Of a stretch of 64,000 bases of DNA, positions 1 to 9,239 are shown in pieces. The stretch is from assembly GCA_964444835.1 (NCBI GenBank), contig CAYUIT010000011.1, forward strand, positions 23,535 through 87,534. Direction: 5' to 3'. The notes beneath the pieces are model-generated. The model was not told the origin of the DNA and searched no databases. It was given only the letters and a program-made list of their open reading frames with translations. How positions within the stretch are numbered: position 1 is the first letter of the stretch; each line of letters begins with the position of its first letter. The stretch comes from CADEED01 sp964444835 (GTDB lineage: Bacteria > Pseudomonadota > Gammaproteobacteria > Steroidobacterales > Steroidobacteraceae). Position numbers and translations under genes: made by a program.

Positions 1-209
1 CCGACAAGCCGCCCAAGGTGTGCACTTGCGCCTCGACCCGAATCGAATCCCCGTNNNNNNNNNNNNNNNNNNNNNNNNNNNNNNNNNNNNNNNNNNNNNN
101 NNNNNNNNNNNNNNNNNNNNNNNNNNNNNNNNNNNNNNNNNNNNNNNNNNNNNNGCCGACAAGCCGCCCAAGGTGTGCACTTGCGCCTCGACCCGAATCG
201 AATCCCCGT
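1..209. other. Assembly gap with duplicated flanks
   Basis: Positions 55-154 are 100 N. Bases 1-54 are repeated exactly at 156-209, so both contig ends carry the same 54 bases. A fixed 100-N run with identical flanks is the usual sign of a scaffolding gap between overlapping contigs, not of a biological repeat. The beta-CASP reading frame crosses this point. Confidence 0.9.
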
Positions 210-1368
210 GAATCGTGACGTAGGGAGCGCGATCGACCAGCATGCGCCCGAGGGTGCCGGGTGCTTGGAATCCCGTGATCACCACGTGACACTCGCGGCG
301 CGGCGCGTTGTGCTTCAGATGATGCAAGATGCGGCCGCCATTACACATGCCACTACCCGCAATGATGATCGCGCCACTGCGCAGCGCATTGATGGCGCGC
401 GACTGATCGGCAGTCTCCGAGAGCGTGAGATTAGGCAGCGGCGGCATTCCTTGGAACTCACGCCGCAAGCGCGCTGCGTCCGAATCGTAACGATCGGGAT
501 GATTCCAATAGACCTTGCTCGCCTCGATGGCCATCGGGCTGTCGAGAAACACGCGCCAGCGGCTCAAGCCCCACGCGTCGTAGTTCTGCGCCAATAGGTA
601 CAGCAACTCTTGGCTGCGTCCGAGCGCAAATGCTGGGATGACGATGTTGCCGCGCTCACGCGCCGCCGTGGCGATGATCTCGCCGAGTTCGCGCTCCGTA
701 TCGTCACGCTCGCGGTGCAAGCGCCCGCCGTACGTGCTCTCCATCAACACGACATCGGCCGCCGCGAACCGATGCGGGTCGAGCAAAATCGGCGAATCGT
801 ATTGGCCTAAGTCGCCGCTGAAGAGGATCTTGCGACGCACGCCTGAATCGCTGACCCACAACTCGACGCTTGACGAGCCCATGATGTGTCCCGCGTCTCG
901 CACACGTACCGCAATGCCCGGAAACAGCTGCCGACCGCGGTCGTACTCGAGCGTTTCCAACAAGTGCAACGCGCGCGCGACATCATCAACGGTGTAGAGG
1001 GGCTCAGCCGGCCGCTCGTTCGGGTCGCGCTTGCGGTTGTATCGCTCGGCATCGCGCTCGGCGAGTTGCGCCGAATCGTTGAGCAAGATGGGCAGCAAAT
1101 CGCGACACGCGCGATTGGTGTAGATCGGCCCGCGGTAGCCGCGCTTCACGAGCAAGGGCAGACGCCCGCAATGATCGATATGCGCGTGGCTCAGCACCAC
1201 AGCGTCGATCGCGCGCGGGTCGAACGGGAATGGCTCGCGATTGCGCTCGGTCGCTTGTCGACCGCCTTGGATCATCCCGCAATCGAGCAGCAGCTGTTTT
1301 CCTGCCGCTCGGACAATGTGACAAGATCCGGTCACTTCACCCGCGGCGCCGAAGAATTCGATTTCCAT
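1..1368 (-). CDS. MBL-fold beta-CASP RNase-like hydrolase (partial, runs off window start)
   Basis: Reading the minus strand from ATG at 1368 gives an open frame to the gap at 154. The N-terminus (MEIEFFGAAGEVTGSCH) is typical of metallo-beta-lactamase-fold beta-CASP proteins. Zinc motif HAHIDH is at residues 61-66, followed by DAGHIMGSSS and FSGDLGQ, and a beta-CASP part with ESTYGG and AGSGMCNGGRI. About 404 residues are readable. The frame stops just where the SAHADQ-type C-terminal motif is expected, so roughly the last 50-60 residues are missing. Family members are RNA endo/exonucleases of the CPSF/RNase J-like group; the substrate here is inferred only. The true frame across 55-154 is unknown because of the gap. 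Confidence 0.85.
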   Translation of the reverse strand, partial: MEIEFFGAAGEVTGSCHIVRAAGKQLLLDCGMIQGGRQATERNREPFPFDPRAIDAVVLSHAHIDHCGRLPLLVKRGYRGPIYTNRACRDLLPILLNDSAQLAERDAERYNRKRDPNERPAEPLYTVDDVARALHLLETLEYDRGRQLFPGIAVRVRDAGHIMGSSSVELWVSDSGVRRKILFSGDLGQYDSPILLDPHRFAAADVVLMESTYGGRLHRERDDTERELGEIIATAARERGNIVIPAFALGRSQELLYLLAQNYDAWGLSRWRVFLDSPMAIEASKVYWNHPDRYDSDAARLRREFQGMPPLPNLTLSETADQSRAINALRSGAIIIAGSGMCNGGRILHHLKHNAPRRECHVVITGFQAPGTLGRMLVDRAPYVTIHGDSIRVEAQVHTLGGLSXXXXXXXXXXXXXXXXXXXXXXXXXXXXXXXXXXTGIRFGSRRKCTPWAACR

Positions 1369-1480
1369 GACGCGGGAGAATAGCGGACACTCGGCGTCTT
1401 GGACGACTGTGTAACGCATTGCGACCCATCTCGCTGGCTCGTAACATCGCCTTCCCGCCCACGGCACACGAGGACACCCC

Positions 1481-1948
1481 TTGGCTTCATTCACGTTGAA
1501 CGGTCAGCCAGCCACGCTTGAGGCTGATGCGGAGATGCCGCTGCTGTGGGCGCTGCGCGACGTGGCCAAGTTGAAGGGCACCAAGTACGGCTGCGGTATG
1601 GCGCTGTGCGGCGCCTGCACCGTCCACATCGATGGCGAACCCGTGCGCTCGTGCGTAACACCGCTTGCCGCGGTTGAAGGACGCGCCGTGACGACAATCG
1701 AAGGGCTCTCAGCCGATGCGAGCCACGCCGTCCAGCGCGCCTGGATCGAGCTCAACGTCGTGCAATGCGGCTACTGTCAGTCCGGACAGATCATGGCGGC
1801 GGCGGCTTTGATCGCCACGAATCGTGCACCCACTGACGACGACATCGATGCGGCAATGGCTGGCAACATTTGCCGTTGTGGCACGTATCCGCGTATTCGC
1901 GCTGCGATCAAGCGTGCCGTGGAAATCGCCGCGAGTGAGCGCCCATGA
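1481..1948 (+). CDS. [2Fe-2S] small subunit of a xanthine-dehydrogenase-family hydroxylase (IorA/YagT-like)
   Basis: This is the electron-transfer subunit of a molybdenum hydroxylase. The 155-residue protein has the plant-type ferredoxin motif YGCGMALCGAC followed by a fourth Cys (PVRSC). The C-terminal helical [2Fe-2S] domain has QCGYCQSGQ and NICRCGTY. The length matches IorA-type subunits. The start is TTG at 1481, with AGGA about 9 bases upstream and no better in-frame ATG. It overlaps the large-subunit gene by four bases (ATGA), so the two are translationally coupled. There is no separate FAD subunit nearby, as in isoquinoline 1-oxidoreductase and membrane aldehyde dehydrogenase types. 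The natural substrate (N-heterocycle or aldehyde) cannot be told from sequence. Confidence 0.9.
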   Translation: MASFTLNGQPATLEADAEMPLLWALRDVAKLKGTKYGCGMALCGACTVHIDGEPVRSCVTPLAAVEGRAVTTIEGLSADASHAVQRAWIELNVVQCGYCQSGQIMAAAALIATNRAPTDDDIDAAMAGNICRCGTYPRIRAAIKRAVEIAASERP

Positions 1949-4125
1949 GCTCGGCGGACACTAACAACTCGAGCACCGACAGCGGCATCAGCCGCCGCCA
2001 CTTCTTGGTAGGCGCGGGCGTCGTCGGTGGCGGCCTCCTCGTCGGTTTGCAGCTTGCCAAACGTGCCGATCTACAAGCGGCCAACGCCGTACGGCAACAG
2101 CCGCTCGCGCCCAATGCATTCGTGCGCATTGCACCGGATGACACCGTCACGATCGTCATCGGCAAGTCGGAAATGGGTCAAGGCGTCTACACCGGCCTGC
2201 CGGTGATTCTCGCGGAAGAGCTCGATGTCGCGCCGACGCGGATTGGAGTCGAGTTTGCGCCGGTCGATCCTGCCTACAATCATCCTTTCATCCCGCTGCA
2301 GTTCACGGGCGGCAGCATGAGCACGCTGTCGAGCTACGAACAACTTCGCCAGGCAGGCGCTACGGCCCGCGCCATGTTGTTAGCCGCAGCGGCGCAGCGT
2401 TGGCGTGCGGACGTCGCGACACTGCGGACGGAAAACGGTCGCGTCATGAGTGCGGATGGTAAGCTCAGTGCGACTTACGGCGAACTCGCCGCCAGCGCCG
2501 CGGCGCTCGAAGTGCCGAAGAACGTGGCGCTGAAAGATCCCGCCACTTTTCAGTACATTGGCAAGTCGCAGCCGCGTCTCGACAACGTGCCCAAGGTCAC
2601 TGGCAGCGCACTGTTCGGCCTTGATGTCGAGCTGCCGAACATGTTGATTGCCGTCGTGGCCCGCTCGCCGGTCGTGGGCGGCCGGCTCAAAGGCTTCAAC
2701 GACTCCGATACGCGCGCCATTCCAGGCGTCGTGGAAGTGCGCCAAGTTCCGACAGGCGTCGCCGTGTATGCGGAAAACACTTGGGCTGCGATTCGCGGCC
2801 GCGATGCGCTCAAGCTGCTGTGGGATGAAGGTGAGCACGCCGACTTCTCCACTAACAAGTTGCGCGAGGAGTACCGCAAGCGCCTGGCGCGTCCGAGCTT
2901 GGTCGCCAAGACAGTGGGTGATGCGTCCGGCGCCTTGCGCAGTGCCGCACGACGACTCGATGCGGAGTACGAACTGCCGTTCCTGGCGCACGCCTGCATG
3001 GAGCCGCTCAACTGCGTCGTCGAAGTCTCGGACGATCGCTGCGAGATTTGGGTCGGCACCCAGAACCAATCACCCGATCGCGATGCGGCGGCGGCCATCT
3101 TGCGCCTGCCGCCCGAGCGCGTGGTGTTGCACACGTTGTTCCTCGGCGGTGGCTTCGGTCGCCGCGCAAATCCGAGTTCCGATTTCGTCAGGGAAGCCGT
3201 GCAAGTGGCGCAAGCACTGCCAAAGCGCCCGATCAAAACAGTGTGGACACGCGAGGACGACACGCGCGGCTGGTGGTACCGGCCGTTCGTGATGTCGCGC
3301 GTACGCGCGGGCATCGATACCGACGGCCTGCCCGTCGCCTGGCACCAAACGATCGTGAGCCAACCGATCGTCAAGACGACGCCGTTCGCGGCGATGGTGC
3401 AAAACAACATCGATCCGACTTCCGTCGAGGGCGCGTCGGACATGCCCTACGCCATGCCAAACTTGTTAGTCGATCTCGACGACGGTAACCCAGCGGTGCC
3501 GATCCAATGGTGGCGCTCGGTCGGTCATACGCATACCGCTTTCGTCGTGAATTCCGCACTCGATGAACTGGCCGCGTTGGGCGGCACGGATCCCGTCGAC
3601 TTGCGGCGCAAGTTGCTGGTCGAAAAGCCACGGCATCTCGCAGTGCTCAATGCCGTTGCAGAGATGGCGGGCTGGGGCAGCGCACCGCCGGCAGGTCGTG
3701 CACGTGGGGTCGCGCTGCAGGAATCTTTCGGCAGCATCGTCGCGCAGATCGCCGAGGTGTCCGTCTCGGGCAGTGACGTGCGCGTCCATAAGGTGTGGTG
3801 CGCCGTCGATTGCGGCCTCGCCGTGAATCCCGACGGCGTCGTGGCACAAATGGAAGGCGGCATCATCTACGGGCTCACCGCCGCGCTCTACGGCGAAATC
3901 ACGATCGAGAAGGGCCGTGCCGTACAAGGCAATTTCGACACCTACCCGATGCTGCGCATGAACGAGTCGCCCGAGATTGCCGTTCGCATCGTCAACTCGA
4001 ACGGCCCGATGGGCGGCGCCGGCGAGCCGGGCACGCCGACCATCGCGCCGGCAGTCACGAACGCGATTTTTGCGGCAACCGGCAAGCGCATTCGGCGCTT
4101 ACCGATCGCAGCTTCGCTCGCCTAG
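1945..4125 (+). CDS. Molybdopterin-binding large subunit, Tat-exported (IorB-like)
   Basis: This is the catalytic subunit of a molybdenum-containing hydroxylase/aldehyde oxidoreductase, 726 residues. The N-terminus has a twin-arginine signal (SRRHFLVGAG) followed by a hydrophobic stretch, so the complex is probably exported folded to the periplasm. The family's GGGFGRR loop is near residues 401-408. GGAGEPGTP near 691-699 carries the conserved catalytic Glu. Two repeated MoCo-binding halves are recognisable, as in IorB. It is coupled by ATGA overlap to the [2Fe-2S] subunit. No maturation chaperone (XdhC type) or cytochrome subunit lies in the neighbourhood. A hairpin 28 bases after the stop may end the transcript. 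Confidence 0.9.
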   Translation: MSSADTNNSSTDSGISRRHFLVGAGVVGGGLLVGLQLAKRADLQAANAVRQQPLAPNAFVRIAPDDTVTIVIGKSEMGQGVYTGLPVILAEELDVAPTRIGVEFAPVDPAYNHPFIPLQFTGGSMSTLSSYEQLRQAGATARAMLLAAAAQRWRADVATLRTENGRVMSADGKLSATYGELAASAAALEVPKNVALKDPATFQYIGKSQPRLDNVPKVTGSALFGLDVELPNMLIAVVARSPVVGGRLKGFNDSDTRAIPGVVEVRQVPTGVAVYAENTWAAIRGRDALKLLWDEGEHADFSTNKLREEYRKRLARPSLVAKTVGDASGALRSAARRLDAEYELPFLAHACMEPLNCVVEVSDDRCEIWVGTQNQSPDRDAAAAILRLPPERVVLHTLFLGGGFGRRANPSSDFVREAVQVAQALPKRPIKTVWTREDDTRGWWYRPFVMSRVRAGIDTDGLPVAWHQTIVSQPIVKTTPFAAMVQNNIDPTSVEGASDMPYAMPNLLVDLDDGNPAVPIQWWRSVGHTHTAFVVNSALDELAALGGTDPVDLRRKLLVEKPRHLAVLNAVAEMAGWGSAPPAGRARGVALQESFGSIVAQIAEVSVSGSDVRVHKVWCAVDCGLAVNPDGVVAQMEGGIIYGLTAALYGEITIEKGRAVQGNFDTYPMLRMNESPEIAVRIVNSNGPMGGAGEPGTPTIAPAVTNAIFAATGKRIRRLPIAASLA

Positions 4126-4131
4126 TCGTTC

Positions 4132-5460
4132 CTACAGCTTTGGGGCAGGGCCACCGCGCTCGAGATAATCGAGCGCGGTTCTTGCAAGCGCGCGGGTGGC
4201 GACCGGCAAGGCCGCTTCGTCGATGTAAAAGAGCGGTGAGTGATTATACGGTGCAGCGACCGGATTCTGGTTAGCGGGCGTCACCCCTACCCAGAAATAG
4301 AAGCTCGGAATCTTCTGCGCAAAGTAAGCGAAGTCTTCAGCTGGGGTGACGACCGGGATGGTCCGCACATCTGGTGCCGCTTTGCGTAGGCTTGGCACGA
4401 CTAACGCTGTCAACTCCTCGTTGTTGAACAGGACCGGATTTCCGCCCGGATTGACCGTAAACGATGCGGTCGCGCCCGCCGCTTCCGCCGTGTTCGTGGC
4501 AATCCGCTGCATCTTTTCGATGATCTGTTGGCGTTGCTCAACATCGAACGTGCGGATCGTGCCGATCATCTCGACATTGTCCGGCACGATGTTGTTGCGG
4601 ATGCCGCCTTTGATCGCGCCCACCGTCACAACAGCAGGATTTTCCGTGATGTCCAGCTGACGACTAACCACCGTCTGCAGCGCAATCACAATTTGCGCGG
4701 CAACCACGATCGGGTCGATTCCAGCCCAAGGTCGCGCGCCGTGCGTCTGCTGACCTTGAACGAGGATGCGCCAGGAATCGGACGCGGCCATCAGCGGCCC
4801 GCCTCGGTAGCCGATCGTACCGACGCGTAGATTCGAGGTGACATGCAAAGCAAACGCCACTTCCGGCTTCACCTTGTCGAAAACACCTTGCTTCAGCATC
4901 AGCGGCGCACCGCCCTCCTCGCCTTCGGGCGGCCCTTCCTCGGCAGGCTGGAATACGAACAACACGCGCCCAGGGAGCTGGTCGCGCATCTTGCTGAATG
5001 CTTCGGCGACGCCCATCAAGATGGCCGTGTGCGCGTCATGGCCGCAAGCGTGCATCACGCCCACGGTTTCGCCGCGGTATTGGTCCGTCATCTTCGATTT
5101 GAATGGCACGTCGGTTTGCTCAGTGACCGGCAAACCATCCATGTCGGCACGCAGCGCTATCGTGGGGCCTGGCTTACCGCCCTCTAACAACCCAACCACA
5201 CCCGTGTGCGCGATGCCGGTTTCGACCTTGAGGCCCAGCTTCTTGAGATGTTCGGCGACGATTTTGGAGGTGCGAAACTCGCGGTTCGACAGCTCGGCGT
5301 TCTGATGGAAATCGCGCCGCCACGTGACGATCTTCGGCTCGAGCGTTTGCAGCGCGGCTTCGAGATCCGCGGCTCGCGCGGGCAGCGCAAGCCCGGCACC
5401 CAGTGTGGCGGCGACAACGCTCAGCGCAACAAAGTTCCCACGAGCTGCGAATTTCGACAT
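4132..5460 (-). CDS. Secreted M20 (M20D-like) amidohydrolase/peptidase
   Basis: This is a metal-dependent amidohydrolase of the hippurate/N-acyl-amino-acid hydrolase group, 442 residues. A Sec signal peptide (residues 1-30, ending ARA) points to the periplasm. Metal-site motifs are LRADMDGLPV, HACGHDAHT with the Cys and His ligands of M20D, PAEEG with the catalytic Glu pair, and a dimerisation-domain HGARPW. The ATG at 5460 fits the signal peptide exactly. It is convergent with the molybdenum hydroxylase genes and divergent from the GT4 gene. It shares an intergenic region with that gene which contains a perfect palindrome. The substrate is unknown; N-acylated amino acids are the family's common targets. 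Confidence 0.9.
   Translation of the reverse strand: MSKFAARGNFVALSVVAATLGAGLALPARAADLEAALQTLEPKIVTWRRDFHQNAELSNREFRTSKIVAEHLKKLGLKVETGIAHTGVVGLLEGGKPGPTIALRADMDGLPVTEQTDVPFKSKMTDQYRGETVGVMHACGHDAHTAILMGVAEAFSKMRDQLPGRVLFVFQPAEEGPPEGEEGGAPLMLKQGVFDKVKPEVAFALHVTSNLRVGTIGYRGGPLMAASDSWRILVQGQQTHGARPWAGIDPIVVAAQIVIALQTVVSRQLDITENPAVVTVGAIKGGIRNNIVPDNVEMIGTIRTFDVEQRQQIIEKMQRIATNTAEAAGATASFTVNPGGNPVLFNNEELTALVVPSLRKAAPDVRTIPVVTPAEDFAYFAQKIPSFYFWVGVTPANQNPVAAPYNHSPLFYIDEAALPVATRALARTALDYLERGGPAPKL
4153..4179. terminator. Perfect 11-bp hairpin at convergent gene ends
   Basis: ACCGCGCTCGA (4153-4163) and its exact reverse complement (4169-4179) are separated by a 5-base loop. It lies 28 bases after the stop of the plus-strand molybdenum subunit and inside the last codons of the convergent M20 gene. 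There is no T-tract on either side, so termination is an inference from position and stem strength. Confidence 0.45.
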
Positions 5461-5539
5461 CTGACTACTCCCCTACGAACCATCGGCGATTTAGACCCGC
5501 TCCGAGTCTGCGCGCGACCGTCGCTCCGTTGCAACGAGC

Positions 5540-5568
5540 TTGACACCCGGGTGTCATGACGGTGCAAT
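5540..5568 (+). promoter_or_regulatory. Sigma-70-like promoter overlapping a 16-bp palindromic operator
   Basis: TTGACA at 5540-5545 and TGCAAT at 5563-5568 are separated by 17 bases, a fair -35/-10 pair for the GT4 gene. The perfect palindrome TGACACCCGGGTGTCA at 5541-5556 covers the -35 box. It lies in the divergent spacer with the M20 gene, so one regulator could govern both. The regulator is not in the window as far as I can tell. Confidence 0.5.
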
Positions 5569-5603
5569 GCGCGGCGGATTTGACTCGAAACACCTGGGGC
5601 TCG

Positions 5604-6749
5604 ATGCATCTCGTCGACGCGACACTGTTCTTTTCGCCCACGAGCGGTGGCGTCAAGCGTTACTTGCTCGCGAAGCATGCGTGGCTGACGCAGCATACGA
5701 ATTGGCACCATACGATCCTGGTGCCGGGCGAGAACACGAGCTTGGCCTGCGGCGACATCTCCACGATCGCCGGCGGTATCGTGCCCGGCACATTCAACTA
5801 TCGTTTACCGCTGAATCCGCGCGCGTGGTCGCGTGCCATGGAAGCGCTCGAGCCGGACGCCATTGAAGTCGGCGATGCATTCCATCCCGCCTGGTGTGCT
5901 CGGCTCCTAGCGGCGCGACGCAACATTCCCTGCGCGGCCTTCTACCACTCGAATTTCCCGCAACTCGCCGGACGCCGTTATGGGCTCTGGGCCGAAAAAC
6001 TCGTCGCGAACTATGTGCGCTTCACGTACGAAGGGTTCGATGTGGTGTTCGCGCCGAGTCGCTTGATGTGCGATTACTTGGCGAGCATCGGCGTGCACCA
6101 CACGGCGCTACAACCGCTCGGCGTCGACGCGGACACGTTCTCGCCCGTGCGTCGCGTGCGCGACCTGCGTCGCGATCTCCAGCTCGCGCCCGAGACTCGG
6201 TTGTTAGCGTTTGCCGGTCGCTTCGCGGGCGAGAAGAATCTGCCCATCCTGCTCGACGCCTTCGCGCAGCTCGGCAACGAATATCACTTGTTGTTGATCG
6301 GTGGCGATCAGAGTGGCCGCGTCGCCGACAACGTAACGAAGGTGCCGTATCGCCGCGATAGCCGCGAGTTGGCCGAATGGCTCGCCTCTGCCGATGCGCT
6401 GGTCCACGCCGGGACGAAAGAAACCTTCGGCCTCGTCGTACTCGAAGCGATGGCTTGCGGGCGCCCGGTCGTCGGTGCACGGGCGGGGGCCATTCCCGAA
6501 CTCGTCGACGAGAGCGTCGGCGCACTCGCAGAGCCGAATTCTGCGACCAGCATGGCCGAGTGCATCGCGGCGTTGTATGAGCGCGACGTCGACGCGTTGG
6601 GCGCGGCCGCCCGCGAGCGCGTGTTGAAGCAATTCACGTGGGGCCAAGCGTTGCAGGCGCAAATGGCCGCCTACGCAGCGCTAGCGTCCCGCCGTCGGCT
6701 GCCGACGCCGGCTGTCGAGCGCATCGAACTGCGCTCACCGATTCCCTAA
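5604..6749 (+). CDS. Glycosyltransferase family 4 protein
   Basis: This is a retaining GT-B glycosyltransferase of 381 residues. The N-terminus has SPTSGGVKRYL, the usual acceptor-domain glycine loop. The C-terminal half has FAGRFAGEKNLPILLDAF, the HAGTKETFGLVVLEAMACGRPVV donor-site block with the E-x7-E motif, and a late ERVLKQFTWG helix. I prefer the ATG at 5604 to the upstream ATG at 5556, because 5556 lies between the -35 and -10 of the predicted promoter and GT4 homology begins at residue 1 of the shorter form. It stands alone, away from the EPS block at 29-49 kb. The sugar donor and acceptor cannot be assigned. Confidence 0.87.
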   Translation: MHLVDATLFFSPTSGGVKRYLLAKHAWLTQHTNWHHTILVPGENTSLACGDISTIAGGIVPGTFNYRLPLNPRAWSRAMEALEPDAIEVGDAFHPAWCARLLAARRNIPCAAFYHSNFPQLAGRRYGLWAEKLVANYVRFTYEGFDVVFAPSRLMCDYLASIGVHHTALQPLGVDADTFSPVRRVRDLRRDLQLAPETRLLAFAGRFAGEKNLPILLDAFAQLGNEYHLLLIGGDQSGRVADNVTKVPYRRDSRELAEWLASADALVHAGTKETFGLVVLEAMACGRPVVGARAGAIPELVDESVGALAEPNSATSMAECIAALYERDVDALGAAARERVLKQFTWGQALQAQMAAYAALASRRRLPTPAVERIELRSPIP

Positions 6750-6769
6750 CAACTCATCCGTTCGGATAG

Positions 6770-7792
6770 TTAGGTGTTGACCAGTTCGTAGACGGTCAGC
6801 TTGCCTTTCTTTTCGCCGATGGCCACGAAACGGCTGTCGGGCGACCACTTGACCGCCGTCACCTCGGCATCGGCGAGATGCGCGTCCACAGCCTGTGCCG
6901 CTTTGCTCGGGCACCACAACGACACGCGCCAATCGCGTCCACCGCTCACGAGGTACGGACCATTCGGTTGCCAGTCGAAGCAGTCGACGCGCTCCGTGTG
7001 GCCCACGAGTTGTACTGGGCGCGAGCCCTCGGGCCCCTTACCACCGAAATCCCACACGACGATCTCCGGCCCCGCGCTCGTGGCGAGATGGCGGCTGTTC
7101 GAGCTGAAGCCCGTAAGCTGCACGCGCGTACCGTACCCGCGCATCTGCGAATCCTTGGCGCTCGAGAGGTACCAAAAATGCACTGCGCCGTCGGCCATAC
7201 CGCTCGCAAGCACTTTGCCGTTCGGGCTGAAACTGACCGTGAGACACGCGCCATCCCACAAGAAACGCCGCGTGCGATAGCTGTCCTTGTCGATGCGATG
7301 GACAGCCATTTCGCCGTTCAATGCGGCACCGAGCTCGCGGCCAGATTTGTCGAAGGCCAGCGCCGCCACGGTGCTCACCGCCGGCGCGAACGCGTGCACG
7401 AGTTCGCCATCCGCGCTCCACAGTGAGATGACCTTGCCCGCCGCGCTCGCGAGCCGCTCGCCATCGGGCGCATACGCGAGCTGCTCGGTTGCGACTGCAG
7501 CCGGCCGCCAGCGATGTAACTCACTGCCGTTCGCAGCATCCCACACGACGATGCCATCTTGCCCACTCGTCGCAAACTGTTCGCGACGCGGGTGCGCAGC
7601 GAGTGCGAGCGTGCCGAGCAAGTGCTCGCCTAACTCACGCGGCTCGAGTGCATCGCCCGCGAAGCCGATGCTGTAAACCTTGCCCTCGCCACCCGCGACG
7701 GCGAGCGACTGGTGAGTCGCCGGCCAGCCGATATGCGCGATGTAGTCGTCGAGCGAGCAACTCGCTCGTGGCTCCAGAATGGCGTAACCCAT
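6770..7792 (-). CDS. WD40 repeat beta-propeller protein
   Basis: The 340-residue protein is made of about seven blades, each with WD40-type endings such as GIVVWD, VISLWS, AVHFWY, IVVWDF, RVSLWC and LTVYEL. No signal peptide is visible, so it is probably cytosolic. It sits 16 bases downstream of the COG0523 GTPase gene on the same strand, so the two are likely co-transcribed. WD40 proteins paired with COG0523 metallochaperones occur in other proteobacteria, where the propeller may act as a partner or client platform. Its precise role is unknown. Confidence 0.85.
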   Translation of the reverse strand: MGYAILEPRASCSLDDYIAHIGWPATHQSLAVAGGEGKVYSIGFAGDALEPRELGEHLLGTLALAAHPRREQFATSGQDGIVVWDAANGSELHRWRPAAVATEQLAYAPDGERLASAAGKVISLWSADGELVHAFAPAVSTVAALAFDKSGRELGAALNGEMAVHRIDKDSYRTRRFLWDGACLTVSFSPNGKVLASGMADGAVHFWYLSSAKDSQMRGYGTRVQLTGFSSNSRHLATSAGPEIVVWDFGGKGPEGSRPVQLVGHTERVDCFDWQPNGPYLVSGGRDWRVSLWCPSKAAQAVDAHLADAEVTAVKWSPDSRFVAIGEKKGKLTVYELVNT

Positions 7793-7808
7793 GACGTGCT
7801 TGCTCGGC

Positions 7809-9239
7809 TCAGCCCGTCGCGACAGTCGACTCGAAGCCTGCTTCGAACTCTTTGCGGTCGAGATTGCGGCCGATGAACACGAGATGATTGACGCGCGGGC
7901 CGCTGCCCCACGGACGCTCGAGCTGTCCGTCGAACATCATGTGCACGCCGTGAAACACGTAACGGCGATCCTCGCCTTTGACGTTCAACACGCCCTTCAT
8001 GCGGAAAATGTCGGCGCCGCGAGACTGCAGTAGGTAGTCGAGCCAAGCCTGCAGCTTCTTCGGATCGAGCGGCCGCGGATCGCTGATGCCGATCGACGCA
8101 ATCTCCTCGTCGTGGTGGTGCGATGCGAACGCGCGCTCGGCACTCGGCGCAGACCCCTCCAGCCGCAAGTTGAACTCGACCGGCGCATGCTCGCAGAAGA
8201 TCGCGTAAGCACCCGGCGTCGCCACTTGCAGCGTGAAAGAGGCGCCTGCGTGGCTCACGTCGAGGCCGTAATGCGCATGGCCTGGAAGCACTTCGCCGTC
8301 GCACGCGACCGCCTGCACCGGCTCGGCAAATGCGCGCACGGCAGGCTCGATCGCGCTTTGCAACGCCTCTGCCGTCGCCGCCGCGACCGGCAGCACCGCA
8401 ACACCCAGCCCATTGGCATGCGAGTGACCGCCATCGTGGTCGTCATGCGCGTGATCGTGGTGCGCGTGATCGTGCCCATGATCATGATAGTGATGGTGCT
8501 CGTGCGCCGCCTCGCTGGCACCAGTTTTCAGGCGATACGCGCCCGCCGCCAGCGAGTACACGCCGCCCCACTCGAACGGGTACTCCGGCTCGAGGAAGCT
8601 CCCATCGACCGCCATCGCACGTTGCAAATCGAACGCGCCGACGTTGAGCACACGCTCCATCGGGATGTCGGCATTGCGGGTGCGATAGATCTTCGCCGTC
8701 TTGTTGATGGCGCGGATGCGCCGCTCGATACGCTCGAGCTCTGCCGCACTGACGAGGTCGGTTTTGTTGAGCAGCACGACATCGGCGAACGCGACCTGCT
8801 CGCCCGGCTCATCGAGCTCGTCAAGGTGCTGCTCAAAATGCCGCGCATCGACCACCGTGACGATGGCATCGAGCGCGAACTGCTGTTTGAGATCGTCGTC
8901 GAGGAAAAACGTTTGCGCCACCGGGCCCGGATCGGCCATGCCCGTCGTCTCGATCATGATGTAGTCGAAGCGATCGCGGCGCTTCAGCAGCTGATTCAAG
9001 ATGCGGATGAGATCGCCACGCACGGTGCAACAGATGCAGCCGTTGTTAGTCTCGAAGATCTCCTCCTCCGCACCGATCACCAACTGGTGATCGACTCCCA
9101 CTTCACCGAACTCGTTCTCGATGACGGCAATGCGTTTGCCGTGCTGCTCGGTGAGGATGCGGTTGAGGAGTGTCGTCTTGCCTGCCCCTAGGAATCCCGT
9201 CAACACGGTGACCGGCACGCGCTCGGCTCGAATGGACAT
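7809..9239 (-). CDS. COG0523 (CobW/ZigA-like) metal-chaperone GTPase with His-rich insert
   Basis: This is a P-loop GTPase that hands metal to client enzymes, 476 residues. It has Walker A GFLGAGKTT (15-23), the family's metal-binding GCICC (C68, C70, C71), ETTGMADP as switch/Walker B region and NKTD (158-161). A histidine-rich stretch at 246-274 has more than a dozen His and several Asp, and probably binds Zn or another divalent metal. The C-terminal CobW_C domain is recognisable (LDYLLQSRGADIFRMKG). An unusually long segment lies between the His-rich region and CobW_C. It is divergent from the cobalamin riboswitch, so either zinc or cobalt is possible. I favour zinc from the ZigA-like make-up; no Zur-type operator was recognised. 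Confidence 0.88.
   Translation of the reverse strand: MSIRAERVPVTVLTGFLGAGKTTLLNRILTEQHGKRIAVIENEFGEVGVDHQLVIGAEEEIFETNNGCICCTVRGDLIRILNQLLKRRDRFDYIMIETTGMADPGPVAQTFFLDDDLKQQFALDAIVTVVDARHFEQHLDELDEPGEQVAFADVVLLNKTDLVSAAELERIERRIRAINKTAKIYRTRNADIPMERVLNVGAFDLQRAMAVDGSFLEPEYPFEWGGVYSLAAGAYRLKTGASEAAHEHHHYHDHGHDHAHHDHAHDDHDGGHSHANGLGVAVLPVAAATAEALQSAIEPAVRAFAEPVQAVACDGEVLPGHAHYGLDVSHAGASFTLQVATPGAYAIFCEHAPVEFNLRLEGSAPSAERAFASHHHDEEIASIGISDPRPLDPKKLQAWLDYLLQSRGADIFRMKGVLNVKGEDRRYVFHGVHMMFDGQLERPWGSGPRVNHLVFIGRNLDRKEFEAGFESTVATG

Noticed and set aside
5556..5603. Longer GT4 start at ATG 5556
   Set aside because: It lies between the predicted -35 and -10 boxes, and family homology starts at the ATG at 5604.
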